DNA from: Prorocentrum cordatum
Taxonomy: Eukaryota; Sar; Dinophyceae; Prorocentrales; Prorocentraceae
Reading direction: 5' to 3'
DNA length: 64,000 nt
NCBI GenBank assembly: GCA_963575745.1
Contig: CAUYUJ010012113.1
Location: 134,066-198,065, forward strand
Both the position numbers and the translations under genes were made by a program. Shown one piece after another: positions 29,847 to 40,549 of this stretch; position 1 is the stretch's first letter; every line of letters begins with the position of its first letter. Under the pieces are notes generated by a model, which had not been told where the DNA came from, ran no database searches, and saw only the letters and a list, made by a program, of their open reading frames with translations.

Positions 29847-30560
29847 GTCGGCCAAAGGTGCCCGAGCAGGCGCCTGATGCAGGTGGGGAGCCGAACGGTC
29901 GCAGCGCATTCGGCCTCGCAGCGCCGGGGATCTTCAGGGCCCACGCTCGCATGTCAACGGAAAGGCCGGGGACCGTCTCCAGCAGGGCGAGTTCCGTGTC
30001 AGCGGTGTACCATACGTTGGCCACTTGGCACGCCACAAGGAAAACGCCGGCGCGATAAGCATCGCAGGGCTCATCGACTACCCCGGGCGCGCCGCCGCTG
30101 GGGCCCAAGATGGGCGCCGTCAGCCTCCCTCAGGTAGGTCGCGGGCGCTGGTCAACGTTGACGCGTCTGCCGCGTGCGAAAGAGACATCCAGGAGTCGCC
30201 AGGCACTTTCGGGCATAAGGCGGGACTGTCTGCCAGATGTCGGTTCTGCTGTATCACAGGACCTGATCGACACCCGGGGCCTTCTCATGCCAGGGCCCTG
30301 ATCGTCGCGCACCCCCTGGAACGGGTGCGCCTTCTTGAAGATCTCGCGCCCCATCCTGCACTGCGGCGCCAGAGGCGAGCGTTCGGCGCCTGCGCCTCTC
30401 TGCCAGGGAATGAAGTGCGCTTGGTCCTGATCAGCCTTCCACCATAGCGATAGGTCGGGCATGTCATCCTACAGGCGGACTTCGGATGAGAAATCTGTCA
30501 AACAATAACCAAACATAAACAAAAGGGAACGACCAATCGCCTCCAAATTATCGTTTAACT
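29847..30560 (-). other. Possible retroelement-derived fragments
   Basis: Two minus frames, 30462-30130 and 30108-29830, have moderately protein-like stretches (REIFKKAHPFQGVRDDQG; VANVWYTADTELALLETVPG) but no recognised domain. They may belong with the LINE-like fragment upstream on the same strand. Confidence 0.25.
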
Positions 30561-30815
30561 GTTATTGAATCTTCCTCCTGTCGAGGGACATGCCCGACTT
30601 AACCAGGGCGTCCAGGCGGCAACATGCGGCGGGGCGAAGTCTTGCCCGTCTCACCCCGTCGCTGCCATCCACCCGGCCAAGGCGCCCGTGGGCCTCAGGG
30701 GGCCCCCCCTTCGCGCTGATCTCGTCACGAGCAGGTGGCCTGACCCCTGGTCCTTGGCTGTCTTGCTCGACTGCCGCCACCGGTGGGGTTGGAATAAATG
30801 GGTTCGGACGATCGC

Positions 30816-30945
30816 CGATACATCGGCGATGTATCGGCGATGCATCGGCGATGCAACGGCAACGTCGGCGATGCATCGTCGACGTAGACGTGAAGCAATT
30901 CGGGCCCCACATCGAGCCGCATCGGCGATGCATCGGCGATGCGGC
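30816..30945. repeat. GATGCATCGGC short tandem repeats
   Basis: Repeated CATCGGCGATG(C/T)ATCGGCGATGC units, self-complementary around GCATCG. Two groups (30816-30880 and 30919-30945) are separated by unique sequence. Related ATCGGCG words recur at 32.26 and 34.87 kb. Confidence 0.8.
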
Positions 30946-30999
30946 GCGACCCTCCGACCCCACCTACTCCGACCCCATCTAGGAGGCCTAGAGAGCGGC

Positions 31000-31617
31000 C
31001 GAGAGCGCGTGCCTGCCGAAGTGGATCATGCACTCCAATCGTGCCAATGGCATGTCAGCGTGCGGGTTCCGCCACGCGAGTGGCCGAACATCGTCGCGCG
31101 GATCTTCGGCTATGTCGCCCGCCGAATGGTCTTCGGAGAGCAGCCAGGGGCCACCCGCTCATACGCAATTGGAGGGTTGGGGAAGGCTTGTGAGGCCACT
31201 CCTGGGGACGTGGAACAGCCGCTCTGGGTATGCGTATGTTCTGCGCAGGTCGGCGTGGGCTTCGTCCTGAAGTGCCTTGAAGGCCCAGGGCGGGAGGACG
31301 ACCCGACGCTTGGGGGGGGGCTGTGTGGTGGGGTCGGCGTAGATGAGCGCGTGGTCCGACAACGACGTCTTCCAGGCCTTGCGTATCTGGTAGAGGCCAG
31401 CGGTGGTCACAAGACGCGCGACCGTGCCAATCTGCGAATCGTCATCACGATCAAACCCGGTGGGTCCGTCCATGGCTGCAGCGTGGGAGGACCTGCGCGC
31501 CAGCAGGGACACCCACGCAGCAACGCCGTCAACCTCGCCGTCCCCAGGGCGGTTCCATTGCATGTTGACGCCTCCTCCCCAGCACGTTGGGAAAACCAAA
31601 GAGCAGAGCCTTCGCAA
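31000..31617 (-). pseudogene. LINE-like endonuclease C-terminal fragment
   Basis: A minus frame with a Trp/Gly start, then WKTSLSDHALIYADP and LPPWAFKALQDEAHADLRR. A Ser-Asp-His near the end of a domain and a Pro-Trp-x-x motif after it are the pattern at the junction of AP-type endonuclease and RT linker in LINE elements. The rest of the endonuclease and the RT are not visible, so this is at most a fragment. Confidence 0.35.
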
Positions 31618-31919
31618 AATTATGCAACAACTATGGGGAACCAGCGTTTCTCTCCAAAAATTCGACAGACTCTTGGGGGTCTTCTTTGGGTCGTCATCGG
31701 GCGTCCGGTGGGTGTCTAGAGCCCCTTGGGGCTCGCAGGGTCACTCAGCCGGCCTCCTGACCGACTTGGGCCCGTTGCCTAAACCCTGAAGGGCTTCAGG
31801 AGCCCCGGCACGGAAAGCCCGGGGGACCTTCTGCAGGGGCGTCCAAGCTCCAAGCCCCTTCCCCACTGGGCGACGGATCCGGGAGGTTTCGTTTATTCCA
31901 CCCCCGGATTACACAAATA

Positions 31920-32090
31920 GTGAGTGAGTGTGTGTATATGTGTGTTGATGTATGAATGGGGAGGGGGAGAAAAAGGAAGGAAGGGAGGGAGGGAGAAATC
32001 AGAGGGAGGGAGAAGAGAGGAGACAAGGAGAGAAAGACAGAGAAAGACAGAGAGAGAGAGTGAGAGAGAGAGAGAGAACAACCCAAAAAA
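31920..32090. repeat. GA-rich low-complexity tract
   Basis: A GTGTGT start, then AGGGAGG and AGAGAGAGAG repeats. Lys/Glu/Arg frames only. Confidence 0.85.
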
Positions 32091-32249
32091 AAGAGAAGGG
32101 GGCGGTGCCCAGGGCCAGTCCTGAAGCTTCGGGCCGTGAGGCCCCTGATGAGTGCGCACCTGCGGAGCGCCGTGGCGGGACTGGCGCCCCTCCCCGAGGG
32201 GGTGGGCGGCACGGGCGGGGCTCCGGCTCAGGGCGAGGAGTCGTCGGCC

Positions 32250-32410
32250 TGCGTAAGATCGGCGACACATCACCGACAGATCGGCGGTGGGATCTCCCGA
32301 CAGCGAAGCCGCACTCTCCTGGGCGGGGTGGGCCGTCGGGCACCTCTTCTCTTGTCGGCGATGGGCTGGCGACTGGGGGTCGATGCGTTCCCGCCTGGAG
32401 CCTCTCTAGA
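32250..32410. repeat. ATCGGCG-containing interspersed repeat, copy 1
   Basis: Shares ordered words with 34840-35000: a GACAGATCGGCG-like start, CCTGGGCGGGGTGGGCCGTCGG against CCTGGGACGGGTGGGGCTGTCGG, and GGGGTCGATGCGTTCCC against GGGGCCGATGCGTCCCC. Divergent but collinear. Confidence 0.55.
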
Positions 32411-32940
32411 AGGAGGAGAAGAAGGCGAAGACGAAGAAGAGGAAGAAGAAAAGAAGGATTATGAAAACAAAAAGAAGAAGCATAGACTTTCGGAGGTCCG
32501 CGCGGATTTCTCGGATGCGCTGGATCCCCCCAGCGCGCCGAGCACGCCAGGGGCGGCGCCAAGGACGACATCCGTGCGGAGCTCACATCATTTTGTGGGC
32601 ATGTGTTTATTCTTCGCTTATCCCCCCCACACGTTGCACCCGATTCTCTCCTATGCTCCGGCGTCGCTGTATCCGTTCTGCATGCCCGAGCCCCCCCCCG
32701 TCTGGCGCGTCCGCGCCCCTGTGCCTCCAGCGCAGCCAAAAATAAAATAGCATGAGAGCTGAGCCATGGAGCTGAACCGGAGCCCTTCGGCATTCTGAGG
32801 TTGGGAGAAGGACGGAAGAGGAGAACGGAAGAGGAGGGGAGACCCTCTGTGGTCTCTGAGCTAGGAGGTCGTGAATGGCGGCTAGATAAACGGGGGGAGG
32901 GGAAAAGGTCGGGTTCGGAAGCTCCTACCCAGGCCCTAGC
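32410..32940. other. Unassigned stretch
   Basis: A GAA-rich run at 32410-32480, then mixed sequence. Short plus frames (32461-32750) show no domain. Nothing further supported. Confidence 0.4.
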
Positions 32941-32942
32941 CC

Positions 32943-33707
32943 TTGCAGCATGGTCGAAACCATTACATGCACACGTGTGACCTCTGCGGATCGCACCCTG
33001 GCAAGGGCGCCGTGAGAACTCCAACTCACGGCCTACCACGGCGTGGCGAACACATTACGGCGCCAGACGCGGGTCTAACGAAGAGGGATGTATGCCCGCG
33101 TCCTCGCACACACTCACGGCTCCGCAACGGAGCAAGCGTGCTGCCCCCCGTTGGGGCTCGACACAATGCCACTCTGGAAATCAACCGTGCAGACTCCTCC
33201 CACCCACTCCTGCCCCCCGCAACTCGAATTGCGCGCCGAAAAGTGCTATCACGAGAAAGCGCTGAGCGCCCTTCCCCAACACAAAGTGAGCATGATGGGG
33301 AAGACACAGGAGCGCACGTACAACTATCTCTCGCGACTGCATGCCAAAGTATACGCGATATGCTGGGAACGAGCAGGACATGTTCGATGCGCGAGGTGCG
33401 CCCCGACTGCGGACACGCGAAATATACACACAGCACGAGCGTCTGCAACGCTTTTACAGGCGACAGCATACCGATAATGCTGGAAGAAATTGAAGTGTCC
33501 CCTCTAGCTTCGATCGAGACCAACTTTAAGATAAACATCAAACGTTGTAAAGAAGACCGGATGGAATATGCTGTCCCATGTTCGGCATGTAGTGAGACAC
33601 CCGAACGTAATAACACGCGGCGTTTCTCCATGTTCGTTGATGTACTCGCATGCGAAAGCCAGCACATCATCGTCGGTATTCGAAGGCTATGGCACTGGAT
33701 ACTCTGA
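32943..33707 (+). CDS. Hypothetical ORF, 254 residues
   Basis: A Met-started frame in a region of balanced base composition, so length is more informative than in the GC-rich parts. The product has several Cys pairs (CDLCGSHPGKG, CSMREVRPDCGH, CSACSETPE) but no known domain. The opposite strand is open over nearly the same stretch (33790-33026), so the strand is uncertain. Confidence 0.25.
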   Translation: MQHGRNHYMHTCDLCGSHPGKGAVRTPTHGLPRRGEHITAPDAGLTKRDVCPRPRTHSRLRNGASVLPPVGARHNATLEINRADSSHPLLPPATRIARRKVLSRESAERPSPTQSEHDGEDTGAHVQLSLATACQSIRDMLGTSRTCSMREVRPDCGHAKYTHSTSVCNAFTGDSIPIMLEEIEVSPLASIETNFKINIKRCKEDRMEYAVPCSACSETPERNNTRRFSMFVDVLACESQHIIVGIRRLWHWIL

Positions 33708-33829
33708 CCAGTGCCCCTCGCAGTATAGTGGGCTACAATTCCACATCGTTGGCAGATGTGCATGCTGCTCGGGGCCCTCCTCGCTTCCAACTGCCGAAGG
33801 ATCGCTATCCTTTTGTCGCGCTAATCACA

Positions 33830-34549
33830 TCATTCTGGAACAACCGTCATCTGAATTAAGCCTGAGTCGGTAATATGCCACCCAATATGGAAAATACGCA
33901 TTAGCTTTCGTCTGATGCCCTTTAGCCTGCACGTGTACAGTACATCCGAAGCGATCTGAAGGACTATGAACCAACCCCCACAAGTGCTGTGTAACATTTG
34001 GTAAGAGGCTAAACTACTTAGACGTTGTTTCGGCTGCGAACTGTCCCCACTATTTGTATCAGCGCTTCCACGTACCTGGTGTTTCGTGTAACTGGCCTGC
34101 AGCCAGAACGCTCCGACTGACATGTTGCATAAACCTTGCAGCCTAGATAGAAGACATATGTTCGAAGATAATATCAAGCCGCGAAGCTGTGCCAGCTCAA
34201 TGTCGAGTCTTTGCTCGTGTGCGCGTCTGTCGTCTAAATCTCGTTCGCTCGGAGCCCAAGCTGGTAGGTCGGCCGTTCTCTTATGCGGTGGAGCCAGGGG
34301 GTGAGCTTCCCCCAGCACGTCGGGCTGGCAGGCGCCCTGAACGCCTGAAGTGTATGCAGTGTCCTCACCGTCGGTCGCGAATTGCTCGACTCGTGAACAC
34401 CTGCGACCAGGAGGAGGAGGAGGAGGAGGAGGAGGAGGAGGAGAGCGAGGAAGCACGAAAGCAGACGGGGAAGACCCAGCCAGCTCCAGGCACCTGGAAC
34501 ACCCTCGACGGCCATTTCTTCCCGCTTTCGGCCCCCACGGGGGGCTCAC
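33830..34549 (-). CDS. Hypothetical ORF with GGA-tract interruption
   Basis: The middle of the frame (SERDLDDRRAHEQRLDIELA) is protein-like and helical. The start is a poly-Pro run produced by the GGA tract at about 34410-34445. It may be an exon next to an intron tract, as in gene A. Function unknown. Confidence 0.25.
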   Translation of the reverse strand: MSPPWGPKAGRNGRRGCSRCLELAGSSPSAFVLPRSPPPPPPPPPPPGRRCSRVEQFATDGEDTAYTSGVQGACQPDVLGEAHPLAPPHKRTADLPAWAPSERDLDDRRAHEQRLDIELAQLRGLILSSNICLLSRLQGLCNMSVGAFWLQASYTKHQVRGSADTNSGDSSQPKQRLSSLASYQMLHSTCGGWFIVLQIASDVLYTCRLKGIRRKLMRIFHIGWHITDSGLIQMTVVPE

Positions 34550-34839
34550 GCCGGGCCCCCGGGGCCGTCAAGAGCAACCCACGGGGAGAGAAGGCCTGCC
34601 CTGTGAGAAGGGTCGGGCCTTCCAGGGCCCCGTGCGGGAGAGCCGGGCTCGACCTGAACAGTGTTTTTCGTTTTCGTGTTGTTTTCGTTTTCCCTCGTGC
34701 TGTCTGAATTCCCCCCTTTGCTGCAAAACGACATCGAAACGAAACGGGCCCACGAAATCGCAAAAACACCGTTTAGGTCCATCCTGGTTGGAGAGAGACC
34801 GGAAGATCGGATCTGAGGGGCAACGATCGACGGGGAGTG

Positions 34840-35005
34840 GCACAGTGGGGGGGAAGCACCTGGGGGGAAGCATCGATAGATCGGCGTAGGCCCGCGATGG
34901 CGAGTCCGCGCGTTCCTGGGACGGGTGGGGCTGTCGGACCCCCGATCGGCGATGAGTGGAGATTTGGGGGCCGATGCGTCCCCCCCTTTGCTCATCCTTC
35001 GGTGG
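34840..35005. repeat. ATCGGCG-containing interspersed repeat, copy 2
   Basis: Collinear with 32250-32410 (shared words listed there). Confidence 0.55.
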
Positions 35006-35044
35006 CAACTCATGGGAGCCTCCCATACCATCTTGTGGGCTCTT

Positions 35045-35180
35045 GCGAATCGACGCTAATCGACGCTTCTCGACGCAAATCGACGCTAAATCGACTCTCA
35101 TCGACGATACATCGGCGCTATCTCATCGACTCCCAGACGCTAGCTAATCGACGCAAGTCGACGCTAAAGACGAAATTACG
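35045..35180. repeat. ATCGACGCTA tandem repeat
   Basis: About ten irregular units of (A)ATCGACGCT(A) with variants (TTCTCGACG, ATACATCGGCG). Not coding. Confidence 0.8.
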
Positions 35181-35634
35181 AGGATATACGAGGCTCCAAC
35201 GATTTGCCACTGAATCACCCCCCTCCCTCGTTGCCCTGCACGGGGGGATCGGATCCCTGGGGCCGTCCCCTGCCTGCTGCTGCTTCACCCTCCTGTTCTT
35301 CCCGCCGACCGCGGCACGTGCGCGATCGCGGCCGCTGGGAGCCCCAGACAGGTGGGGTGGCCAACGTGGTCTCGCGCCCAGCGGCCGCCGCCGAACGTCC
35401 CCCCTCGGCCTGGTGCAACGTAAAGGCGCCCTGGGCGTTGTTGGTTTTACCGTCTTATACGTTGGGCTCTTGAGAAGCTGAAGCCGCTTCTCAAATCGTC
35501 ACGCCTTTGTTTAGCATTGAGCGTTTCTGGGACCGTTGCCGTGGATCATCCTTCGCAACCATCCTGTGGTATTGGATCCTCGTTTTGAAGAGACAGCGCC
35601 CCGCGTCACCTCACCTCCCGCCCTGCCCACCCTC

Positions 35635-35637
35635 CTC

Positions 35638-35696
<59 letters not shown>

Positions 35697-35800
35697 GTCA
35701 TCAGCATCATCATCACCATCACCATCATCAACATCATCAACAACATCAACAACATCGTCATCGTCCGCCATCGTCATCATCATCGCCGTCAACGTCACCA
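35635..35800. repeat. (CAT)n microsatellite
   Basis: ATC/CAT triplets with few interruptions, between the B-end module and the 90-bp array. Confidence 0.95.
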
Positions 35801-36305
35801 CCATCGCCACCCAAGTCGGCACATCCCTCACACGATTCGTAGACCCACAAAGCTTTGCCGAAGGCCCCAGTGGCTGCGTTCGCATGACACCACCGCACCT
35901 ATTTCAGCACACCCCTCACACGCGTCGTGGCCCCATGGGGAGCTCCACCGAAGGCCCCAGTGGCTGCGTTCGCATGACACCACCGTGCCAATTTCGGCAC
36001 ACCCCTCGGACGTTTCGTGGCATCAGAGGGAGCTCCACCGAAAGCCCCAGGCGGCTGCGCTCGCATGACACCACCACGCCCAGTTCGGCACACCCCTCAC
36101 ACGCTGCGTAGCCCCATGGGGAGCCCCACTGCAGGCCCCAGTGGCTGCGCTCGCATGACACCACCGCGCCCAGTTCGGCACACCCATCACACGCTTCGTT
36201 GTCCCTTGGGGAGCTCCACCGAAAGCCCCAGTGGCTGCGCTCGCATAACACCACCGCACAAACTTCTGCACACCCTTCACACGCTGCGTGGCCCCATTAA
36301 GAGTC

Positions 36306-36562
36306 GGCGACTACAATGGGTGCGGTTTGCGAAGGGTGCGGTTTGCCTTCCGCCCCCGGGAAACGGATGATACTGTCACTCATTGCGACCGAATCACATG
36401 ACACTGTCGCTCTTTCCAGTACACCGGAATACACATCGGAAATGACAGCGCCGCTCGAAACGACGACAACCATGACACGGTCCCTCACACAGGCCCCGGA
36501 AAAGCAGCCACAAAGCAACTTGCACACAGCACCCCGGCGTAACCGCACCGATTGTAGTCGCC
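36306..36562. mobile_element. MITE-like element, copy 2, inside the 90-bp array
   Basis: 257 bp with 22-bp terminal inverted repeats, differing at one position (GGCGACTACAATGGGTGCGG versus ...ATCGGTGCGG from the other end). Internal ATGACACTGTC-type repeats start at 36367, 36398, 36442 and 36472. It interrupts the otherwise regular 90-bp array, which indicates insertion after the array had formed. Confidence 0.85.
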
Positions 36563-37779
36563 CCAGAGCTCCACCGAAAGCCCTAGTGGCTGCGCTCGCA
36601 TGACACCACCGCACCCAGTCTGGGACACCCCTCACACGCTTCGTGGCCCCATGCGGAGCTCCACCGCAGGCCCCAGTGACGGCGCTCGCATGACACCACC
36701 GCACCCATATCAGCATGCCCCTTGCACGTTTCGTGGCCCCATCAGGAGCTCCACCGAAGGCCCCAATGGCTGCGCTCGCATGACACCACCGCACCCATGT
36801 CAACATGCCCCTCGCACGCCCCGTGGCCCCATGGGGAGCTCCGCCGCAGGCCCCAGTGGCTGCGCTCGCATGACACCACCGCACCATTTCGGCACGCCCC
36901 TCACACGATTCGTAGCCCCATGGGAAGGTCCACCGAAGGCGTTTCGGCACACCCCTCACACGCTGCGTAGCCCCATGGGGAGCTCCACCGAAGGCCCCAG
37001 TGGCTGCGCTCGCATGACACCGCGACGCCCATTTCGGCACACCCTTGACACGCTTCGTGGCCCCATGGGGAGCTCCACCAAAAACACCAGTGGCTGCGCT
37101 CGCATGACACCACCGCGCCCATTTCGGAACACCCCTCACACGTTTCGTGGCCCCATAGGAGGGCCCCACCGAAAACCCCAATGGCTGCGATCGCATGGCA
37201 CCACCGCACCAATGTCGGCACACGGCTCACATGTTCCGTGGTCCCATACGAAACTCCACGCAAGGCCCTAGTGGCTGCGTTCGCATGACACCACCGTGCC
37301 CATGTCGGCACACCACTCACACGCTTCGTGGGCCCATGGGGAATTCCACCGAAGGCCCTAGTGGCTGCGCTCGCATGACACCGCGCCCATTTCGGCACAC
37401 CCTCACACGTTTCGCGGCCCCATACGGAACTCCACCGAAGGCCCCAGTGGCTGCGCTCGCATGACACCACCGCGCCTATTTCGGGACACCCCTCACACGT
37501 TTCGTGGCCCCATACGGAGCTCCACCGCAAGCCCCAATGGCTGCGCTCGCATGGCACCACCACAGCCATTGCGGCACAACCCTCACACGTTTCGTGGCCC
37601 CATGGGGAGCTCCACCGAATGCAGTGCATACAACGACGGTGTCCGCAACTGCACAGGTGTTTTGTTTCGCCAGGCTAATTGTTTTGCGCATTCAGGCCCC
37701 AGCAAATCACAAATTATTACAGTGCGACCCTACCTAGGAGTTGGAGCCCCTAGGAAACCAGCATTAGTAGTACCAGTAA

Positions 37780-38565
37780 AGCCAAGCTAAAGGTAAGCTA
37801 AAGGTAAGCTAAAACTAAGCTAAAACTAAGCTAACGCGAAGCTAACGCGAAGCTAAAGCTAAGCTAAAGCTAAGCTAAAGCTAAGCTAGGGCTAAGCTGA
37901 AGCTAAGCTGAAGCTAAGCTGCAACTAAGCTGAAGCTAAGCTAAAACTAAGCTAAAGGTAAGCTAACGCTAAGCTAAAGCTAAGCTGAAACTAAGCTGAA
38001 GCTGAGGTCAAGCTAAGCTAACGCTAAGTTAAAGCTAAGCTAGAGCGAAGGTGAAGTTAAGCTAAAGCTAAGCTGAAGCTGAGCTAAAGCTAAGCTAAAG
38101 CTAAGCTAAAGTTAAAGCTACATCCAAGCTAACGATAGGCTAAAGCTAAGCGACAGCTACGCTAAACTAAGCTAAAGCTAAGCTAAAGCTAAGCTAAAGC
38201 TAAGCTAAAACTGAGCTAAAGCTAAGCTAACGTTAAAGCTAAAGCTAAAGCTAAAGCTACGCTAAAGCTAAGCTAAATCTGAACTAGGGCTACACTACAA
38301 CTAAGCTAAAGCTCAGCTAACGCTAAGCAACAGCTAAAGCTAAAGCCAAGCTAAAGTTAAAGTTACAGCTAAGATAAAGCTGAGGTAAAGCTAAGCTAAA
38401 CTAGGCTAGGCAAAGCTACGCTAAGCTAAGCTAATATGATATAAGCTAAGCTAAGCTAATATGAGATAAGCTAAGCTAAGCTAAGCCAAGCCAAGCCAAG
38501 CTAAGCTAAGCTACACTAAGCTAAGCCAAGCTAAGCTAAGACGAGATAAGCTAAGCCAAGCTAAG
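37780..38565. repeat. AGCTAA satellite
   Basis: About 790 bp of AAGCTAAAGCT/AAGCTAAGCT units (roughly 11 bp) with scattered variants such as AAGCTGAAGCT. It lies between two 90-bp satellite blocks of opposite orientation. The core AGCT is a palindrome. Confidence 0.95.
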
Positions 38566-38945
38566 GGGGCGCGACTGGGGGAACCGCGGGGCGGGGACTG
38601 GGGGAACCGCCCGGGGCGCTTTCCACTGCCCGGCCCCTTTAAGCTAGAGAGTAAGAACCCTTCTAGGCAGAGCCTAGGTAGGGAAACAACAATTTGAACA
38701 GCAACAAGTTGTTGTGGGTTCTGCGTTCTTAGCTATGCTGTTTGGCGTGTTCTGATCAACTGGCTGCGTTGTGTAACTGCCAACTACGCTACCCTCAGGT
38801 CCTCCTTGCATCTAGTCCTCCCCAGACCTCCTTATCAGTGTTAGTGTTGCTCCTTTTGCTATGTTCTGGTCATCGGTGCAGGCTTGTCGCAGGGCCTCCG
38901 AGCCTGTTTCGCGCACTTGTAAAACTGGTATTGGGGCGTTGTGTT
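38566..38945. other. Spacer between satellites
   Basis: A short GGGGGAACCGC-type duplication (38570-38620), then unique sequence. A plus frame begins at 38742 and runs into the satellite. No domain. Confidence 0.4.
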
Positions 38946-38949
38946 TGCG

Positions 38950-40440
38950 CTGGGATTTTGACACGTGTGAGGGGTGTGCCAAAATGGATGCGATGGGCGC
39001 ATGCGAACGCTGGCATTTGGGCCTTCGGTGGGGCTCCCTGTAGGGACGCGAAACGTGTGAGGTGTGTGCCGAACTGGGTGTGGTGGGCGCGGTTGGCGCA
39101 GTCGAGCGCTGGCAGTTGGGCCTTCGGTGGGACTCCTTGTGGGGCCACGAAACGTGTGAGGGGTGTGCAACAATGGGCGCGGTGGGGGCTCCCTATAGGG
39201 CCCCGAAACGTGTGAGGGGTGTGCCAAACTGGGTGCGGTGGGCGCACGCGAACGCTGGCATTTGGGCTTTCGGTGGGGCCCTCTATGGGGCCACGAAATG
39301 TGTGAGGGGCGTGCCAAAATGGGTGGGGTACGCGCGTGCGAACGCAGGCATTTGGGCCTTCGGTGGGTTTTCGTGTAGAGCCACGCAACGTGTGAAGGGC
39401 GTGCCAAAGTGGGCGCGGTGGTCGCATGCGAATGCTGGCATTTGGGCCTTGGGCGGGGCTCCCGGTGCGGCCCCGAAACGTGTGAAGGATGTGCCAAAGA
39501 GGGTGCGGTGGGCGCAGGCGAGCGCTGGCATTTGGGCCTTCGGCGGGGCTCCCCATGGGGCCACGGAACGTATGAGGGGCGTGCCAAAATGGGCGCGGTG
39601 GGCGCATGCAAACGCTGGCATTTGGGCATTCGGTGGGGCTCCCCATCGGGCCCCGAAGCGTGTGAGAGGCGTGCCCAAATCGTTGGGGTGGGCGCGTGCG
39701 AACGCTGGCATTTGAGCTTTCGGTAAGGCTCCCTGTGGGGCCACAAAAGGTGTGAAGGGTGAGTATTTGGGCCTTCGGTGGGGCACCCTACGGAGCCACG
39801 AAGCGTGTGAGGGGCGTGCCAAAATGAGTGCAGTGGGCGCATGCGAACGCTGGCATTTGGGGTGTTCGGTGGGGCTTCCGAAATGGGTGCGGTGGGCGCA
39901 TGCGAACGCTGGCATTTGGGCCTTCGGTGGGGCTCCCTATAGGGCCCGGTTGGCGCAGGCGAACGCTGGAATTTGGGCCTTCGGTGGGGCTCCCTGTGGG
40001 GCCACGGAACGTGTGACGGGTGTGCCAAAATGGGTGCGGTGGGCGCATGCGAACGCTGGAATTTGGGCCTTCGGTGGGGCTCCCTATGGGGCCCCGCAAC
40101 GTGTGAGGGGTGTGCCAAAATGGGTGCGGTAGGCGCGTGCGAACGCTAGCATTTGGGCCTTCGGTGGGGCACATTATGGGGCCACGAAGCGTGCGAGGGG
40201 TGTGCCAAAAGGGGTGCGGTGGGCGCATGCGAACGCTGGCATTTAAACCTTCGGTGGGGCTCCCTACGGGGCCACGAAACGTGTGAGGGGTATGCCAAAA
40301 TGGTTGACTGGTTCGGAAAGCAGAGGCAGGGATCGGAAGAGGAAGGGGAGGGAGGAGGGGGAGGAGGAAGGAAGGAGAGGGACGCGGGGCAGTGTCTTTT
40401 CAAAACGAGCACCCAACACCACCGGATAGCTGGGGATGAA
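38950..40440 (+). repeat. 90-bp satellite element 2
   Basis: About 15 units of the same 90-bp family in the orientation opposite to element 1 (anchors GTGTGAGGGGTGTGCC, for example at 40011 and 40101). A GGA-rich stretch and a B-end module (40395-40440, ACCCAACACCACCGGATAG) follow. The A-end module is not recognisable at the left. Confidence 0.9.
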
Positions 40441-40549
40441 TTTTCAAAACAACCGAAAACAACTGCCCAGAGCATATTCAGGATGTACGAAGCCCTCCAG
40501 GGGGCCGCTGCCGCTAGAGTGCCATGTACACCTCGCTCCGCCCTTCCCC

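Larger units (their letters stand above)
35545..37690 (-). repeat. 90-bp satellite element 1
   Basis: Three parts. The B-end module near 35545-35605 has a CCATCCTGTGGTATTGGATCCT core. Next comes a CAT microsatellite, then about 17 units of a 90-bp tandem repeat (35860-37620). The A-end module at 37629-37690 contains CAACTGCACA and TTCGCCAGGCTAATT. Unit anchors GGCCCCAGTGGCTGCG repeat at 35861, 35951, 36041 and 36131. The MITE copy at 36306 interrupts the array. Because 90 is a multiple of three, long frames persist on both strands; I do not read them as genes. Confidence 0.9.

Noticed and set aside
35860-37620. CRISPR-like regular array
   Set aside because: Units are 90 bp with no repeat/spacer alternation; the whole unit is similar. 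It is a eukaryotic satellite.
36297-37629. Long ORFs on both strands (308, 242 and 223 residues)
   Set aside because: The 90-bp unit is a multiple of three and lacks stops in several phases, so frames stay open on both strands without coding selection.
38859-40118. 419-residue minus-strand ORF
   Set aside because: A 30-residue periodic product of the 90-bp satellite.
38940-40310. Spliced-leader relics (CCATTTTGGC-like words)
   Set aside because: The CCAAAATGG words here belong to the 90-bp satellite and lack the rest of the dinoflagellate spliced-leader sequence.
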